DNA of 64,000 bases from positions 1 through 64,000 of the forward strand of contig JAFTRA010000015.1 of the NCBI GenBank assembly GCA_017462485.1, read 5' to 3'. Made by a program: the position numbers and the translations under genes. This document shows positions 60,961-64,000 of the stretch, piece after piece. The DNA comes from Clostridia bacterium. GTDB lineage: Bacteria > Bacillota > Clostridia > Oscillospirales > CAG-272. Within the stretch, counting starts at the first letter, position 1, and every line of letters starts with the position of its first letter. The notes beneath the pieces were generated by a model. It saw only the letters and a list, made by a program, of their open reading frames with translations, was not told the origin of the DNA and did not search any database.

Positions 60961-63900
60961 ATGCAAAACTCAACTCCAAAAGCAAAAAGAATGAAGACGT
61001 TCGGCAAAAAGCTCGCCGTTCTCTTAACGCTTGCAGCTCTTCTCGTTCAGGCACTCGCCTTTTCGGTGGCTGCAACGGCTGACAACGTTCATTCTTACAT
61101 TCAAAAAGGCACCGTTGGAAAAGACAGCTTTGGAAATTCCAGCAGCTCTGCAGGCGGCATCGGTAATTTTAACAGCGATGAAGTTATTCAGCAGCTCAAA
61201 AAGGATTTCCTCAAAACTCTCAACGAGGACCTGGTTCATAAAATCGAAGATTATGAGCTTAAAGGCGAGGTAGGAGTAATTCTCACCTTCTCTGACAATT
61301 CACTCATTGATGAATACACTAAATCTTCGTCCGATAAGATGACCTTTAGCGAATACGTTGAATCGTCCGGAGCAAAGGAGCTTAAATCAAAGCTTCAGCG
61401 CAATCAGGACAGCGTTCTTGAAAAGCTAACCAAAAACGGTCTTATTATGAAAGTCGAGCATACATATGACAGCATTCTCGACGGCGCTTTTGTTCGTACC
61501 ACCTATGAGCAGATAGAGGCGCTCTCTAAGGTAGACGGTATTGAGAGAATTATGATTTCCAATACTTACCTCCCTGCCGCCGCAGTTGAGAACCCCGTTG
61601 ACGTTTACGAAACGGGTATATTCAATAGCAGCGACATTTCCTTCACCGGTAAGGGAACGATAGTTGCGATTCTTGACACGGGTTGCGACTATACTCACAG
61701 TGCGTTCACGACACACACTGTAGTTGATCCTCTTTATAACCGTGACGACATCGCTGAAAGACTCGGTTCTCTTATTGCAAACACCTACGGCGACGAGCTT
61801 GAAGCCAGAGAGGTATATTACGGTAATATCACCGGTGGAAAAATAGCCTACGGTTACGACTACGCTGATAAGGATACCGACATAATGCCCTTGTCAAGTG
61901 AGCACGGTACCCACGTTGCAGGTATTATAGGCGGTTACGATGACACTATTACCGGTGTTGCTATCGATACGCAGTTCGCAATAATGAAGGTGTTCAGCGA
62001 CTACGAGCAAGGAGCTGAGGACGGTGATATTATCGCTGCTCTTGAGGACTCCGTTAAGCTTGGAGTTGACGCGATAAACATGAGCCTTGGCACTTCGTGC
62101 GGCTTCTCCTTCGAGTCCGAGCCCGACAAGGTTTATAAAAACGAGCTTTACGGTAAGATCCAGGATGCGGGAATTTCTCTCGTTGTTGCTGCATCAAACG
62201 ACTATAGCTCCGGATTCGGTTCCGAGCAGGGCAACACTAACAAGACAGACAACCCCGACTCCGCTACCGTCGGCGCTCCTTCTACTTACGAAGCTGCTCT
62301 TTCCGTTGCATCTATTAACGGAAACAAAGAGAACTATATGTTAGTTAACGGTGACCGTATAGTATTCTTCAACGAATCATACAATATGGCGTCTAAGAAG
62401 TACAACTTCTTCGAGATGCTCGGCGTTACAGCAGAAAATCCCACCGCAGAGCTTGAGTACGTTACCGTTCCCGGCTTAGGATACGCCATAAACTACGCGG
62501 GAATTGATGTGAACGGCAAGATAGCTCTTATCTCCAGAGGAGATATTACCTTCGAGGAAAAGGTTCAGTACGCTCAGGAAGCCGGTGCTGCAGCCGCTAT
62601 TATATACAACAACGTCTTCGGTGAAATATCGATGACTGTTGGTAACCACATAAAGATTCCCGTAATCTCGATAACCAAGGACGACGGTGATGCTATGGCA
62701 TCAGTTCCAAGCGGAAAGGTTGAATTCAATTTTGCGAACGAAGCAGGTCCCTTTATGTCCGACTTCTCGAGCTGGGGCCCCAATCCCGACCTTACCCTTA
62801 AGCCTGAAATTACCGCTCACGGCGGCAACATTCTTTCCGCTATCCCCGGAGGTGAATACGAGGAGCTTAGCGGAACGAGTATGGCGGCTCCGAATATGTG
62901 CGGTATTACCGTCCTTATCAGACAGTACGTTAAAGAAAAATACCCCAACATGAGCGCTACCGAGGTTCGCGACCTCGTTAACCAGCTTTGCATGTCAACC
63001 GCAACCATCGCTCTCAATAATAAGGGTAACCCTTATTCTCCCAGAAAGCAGGGCGCAGGTATCGCAGACATAAAGAAATCTACCACTACAGGCGCATATC
63101 TCTACGTTGACGGAATCGGTAAGACCAAGCTTGAGCTTGGCGATGATCCTTTGAGAACCGGTGTTTATACAATGAGCATCAATCTCAAGAACATATCCGA
63201 CAAGGCTTTGAGCTACGTTCTCGGAAATATCACCATGACCGAAAGCATATCCGAATCCGAGCCCGAATACGTAGCAGAGATGGCATACTTGCTCTCGAAC
63301 ACTGCGGAGTATTCCGTTGAAGGCGGAACTCTTGCCAACGGAGTTGTTACCGTTGCAGCGGGCACTACCGCTAAAGTTACCATAACCCTCAAGCTTTCCG
63401 CTGAGGATAAAGCATATCTCAATTCCACTTTCGCAAACGGTATGTTCGTTGAAGGCTACATCACCTTCGATAATACCGACGAGAACGACGTTGACCTCAA
63501 CGCTCCCTTCCTTGCGTTCTACGGAGACTGGGGCGAGGCTCCTATCTTCGACCTTGATTTCTACGAGGAGGAGACCGAGGCTCATAACAACGCCATCGAC
63601 GAGGATGACAAGATCAAGGCAGATTACTACGCAACCACGCCTCTTGGCTCTTACTATTACGACTACCTCATCCCTCTCGGAAGCTTCGTTTACAAAATAG
63701 ACGAGGAAAACTATACAGTCATCCCCGGTACCAGAGAGCACGCGGCAGTTTCCTACTTTGCTGATGCTATTTCGGGTATTTACGGTGTATATACCGGTCT
63801 TTTAAGAGGTGCTAAGGAATTAAACATTTCCATAGTTGATACCGCAACCGGTGAGGAAGTATGGAGTGAAACTCAGTATAACTGCTATAAAGCGCACTAT

Positions 63901-64000
63901 GGCGGAGTTCCTTATCCCTACGTATCGCGCTTTAACATCAGCACCATAGATTTACAAAACGGAACAACCTTTGGAAGCAACAACACGAAATACGAGGTTA
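60961..64000 (+). CDS. Secreted S8 (subtilisin-family) serine protease, lactocepin-like, cut by the window end
   Basis: The first 1013 codons of a long secreted protease, open to the window edge. A basic start and signal peptide (LAVLLTLAALLVQALAFS, about 18-35) precede a propeptide (I9-like, about 80-205). The catalytic triad is D239 in ILDTGCD, H315 in EHGTHVAG and S640 in GTSMAAPN. A PA-type insertion lies at about 465-585, and an Fn3-like domain (as in C5a peptidase and lactocepin) at about 705-835. AAGGAAG lies seven bases before the ATG. It is divergent from the giant surface protein. It probably degrades extracellular protein, and the C-terminal anchor, if any, lies beyond the window. 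Confidence 0.92.
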   Translation, partial: MQNSTPKAKRMKTFGKKLAVLLTLAALLVQALAFSVAATADNVHSYIQKGTVGKDSFGNSSSSAGGIGNFNSDEVIQQLKKDFLKTLNEDLVHKIEDYELKGEVGVILTFSDNSLIDEYTKSSSDKMTFSEYVESSGAKELKSKLQRNQDSVLEKLTKNGLIMKVEHTYDSILDGAFVRTTYEQIEALSKVDGIERIMISNTYLPAAAVENPVDVYETGIFNSSDISFTGKGTIVAILDTGCDYTHSAFTTHTVVDPLYNRDDIAERLGSLIANTYGDELEAREVYYGNITGGKIAYGYDYADKDTDIMPLSSEHGTHVAGIIGGYDDTITGVAIDTQFAIMKVFSDYEQGAEDGDIIAALEDSVKLGVDAINMSLGTSCGFSFESEPDKVYKNELYGKIQDAGISLVVAASNDYSSGFGSEQGNTNKTDNPDSATVGAPSTYEAALSVASINGNKENYMLVNGDRIVFFNESYNMASKKYNFFEMLGVTAENPTAELEYVTVPGLGYAINYAGIDVNGKIALISRGDITFEEKVQYAQEAGAAAAIIYNNVFGEISMTVGNHIKIPVISITKDDGDAMASVPSGKVEFNFANEAGPFMSDFSSWGPNPDLTLKPEITAHGGNILSAIPGGEYEELSGTSMAAPNMCGITVLIRQYVKEKYPNMSATEVRDLVNQLCMSTATIALNNKGNPYSPRKQGAGIADIKKSTTTGAYLYVDGIGKTKLELGDDPLRTGVYTMSINLKNISDKALSYVLGNITMTESISESEPEYVAEMAYLLSNTAEYSVEGGTLANGVVTVAAGTTAKVTITLKLSAEDKAYLNSTFANGMFVEGYITFDNTDENDVDLNAPFLAFYGDWGEAPIFDLDFYEEETEAHNNAIDEDDKIKADYYATTPLGSYYYDYLIPLGSFVYKIDEENYTVIPGTREHAAVSYFADAISGIYGVYTGLLRGAKELNISIVDTATGEEVWSETQYNCYKAHYGGVPYPYVSRFNISTIDLQNGTTFGSNNTKYEV

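Noticed and set aside
1..64000. CRISPR arrays, rRNA genes, insertion sequences and known riboswitches
   Set aside because: No regularly spaced repeats, no rRNA-like stretches and no transposase genes were seen; leader structures did not match riboswitch classes I know.

Overview
The window looks like the chromosome of a strictly anaerobic, low-to-middle GC Gram-positive gut-type bacterium of the class Clostridia. The grounds are a class III (oxygen-sensitive) ribonucleotide reductase, an iron-type alcohol dehydrogenase, sigma-A promoters of textbook form (TTGACA, 17 bp, TATAAT), strong AGGAGG ribosome sites, BspA-like surface proteins and Clostridia-type mobile cargo. I cannot name a genus.

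Layout. 1-8.1 kb is core chromosome: an intergenic patch of nested hairpins, a GH31 alpha-glucosidase, the anaerobic ribonucleotide reductase nrdD with a tandem NrdR operator about 630 bp upstream (an imperfect 150-bp duplication lies between), and a divergent Fe-alcohol dehydrogenase. At 8123-8198 is tRNA-Pro(GGG). From there to a decayed copy of that tRNA's 3' half at 35910-35957 lies a 27.7-kb genomic island with two overlapping tyrosine integrases and no conjugation genes. From 36 kb to the end the core resumes with cell-envelope genes.

The island is a defence and cargo island. From left to right it holds an AbiH-type protein; an ATPase/TOPRIM pair of the RloA-RloB or AbiL kind; the integrases; a LexA-like repressor operon with two operators flanking its promoter; an accessory RNase III with two double-stranded-RNA-binding domains plus an XRE regulator; an 11.3-kb single-strand operon; and a complete QatABCD anti-phage system. 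In transcription order the operon encodes an HTH repressor, a PLD-nuclease/helicase with a DUF3427-type tail, an AbiJ-type N-terminal domain fused to a protein kinase, a Nudix hydrolase, a DNA2-like helicase-nuclease, a TipAS-domain protein, a CDP-alcohol phosphotransferase, a GNAT acetyltransferase, a peptide deformylase lacking its motif-I glutamine, and a PD-(D/E)XK-type protein. This operon is my best candidate for an undescribed or composite system. Five copies or partial copies of a short motif containing CTTTGTTT sit at the edges of the island modules, which suggests that the island grew by repeated insertion.

The right-hand core carries one operon read leftward from a strong promoter at 50.27 kb: a three-TM protein, a MoxR ATPase, a DUF58 protein, two membrane vWA proteins, a BspA-like leucine-rich-repeat lipoprotein and an Ig-like lipoprotein. 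This has the form of the MoxR/Bat envelope operons. It is preceded by a single gene for a giant (about 3200 residue) membrane-anchored BspA-like repeat protein and, divergently, by the start of a secreted subtilisin-family protease cut off by the window end.
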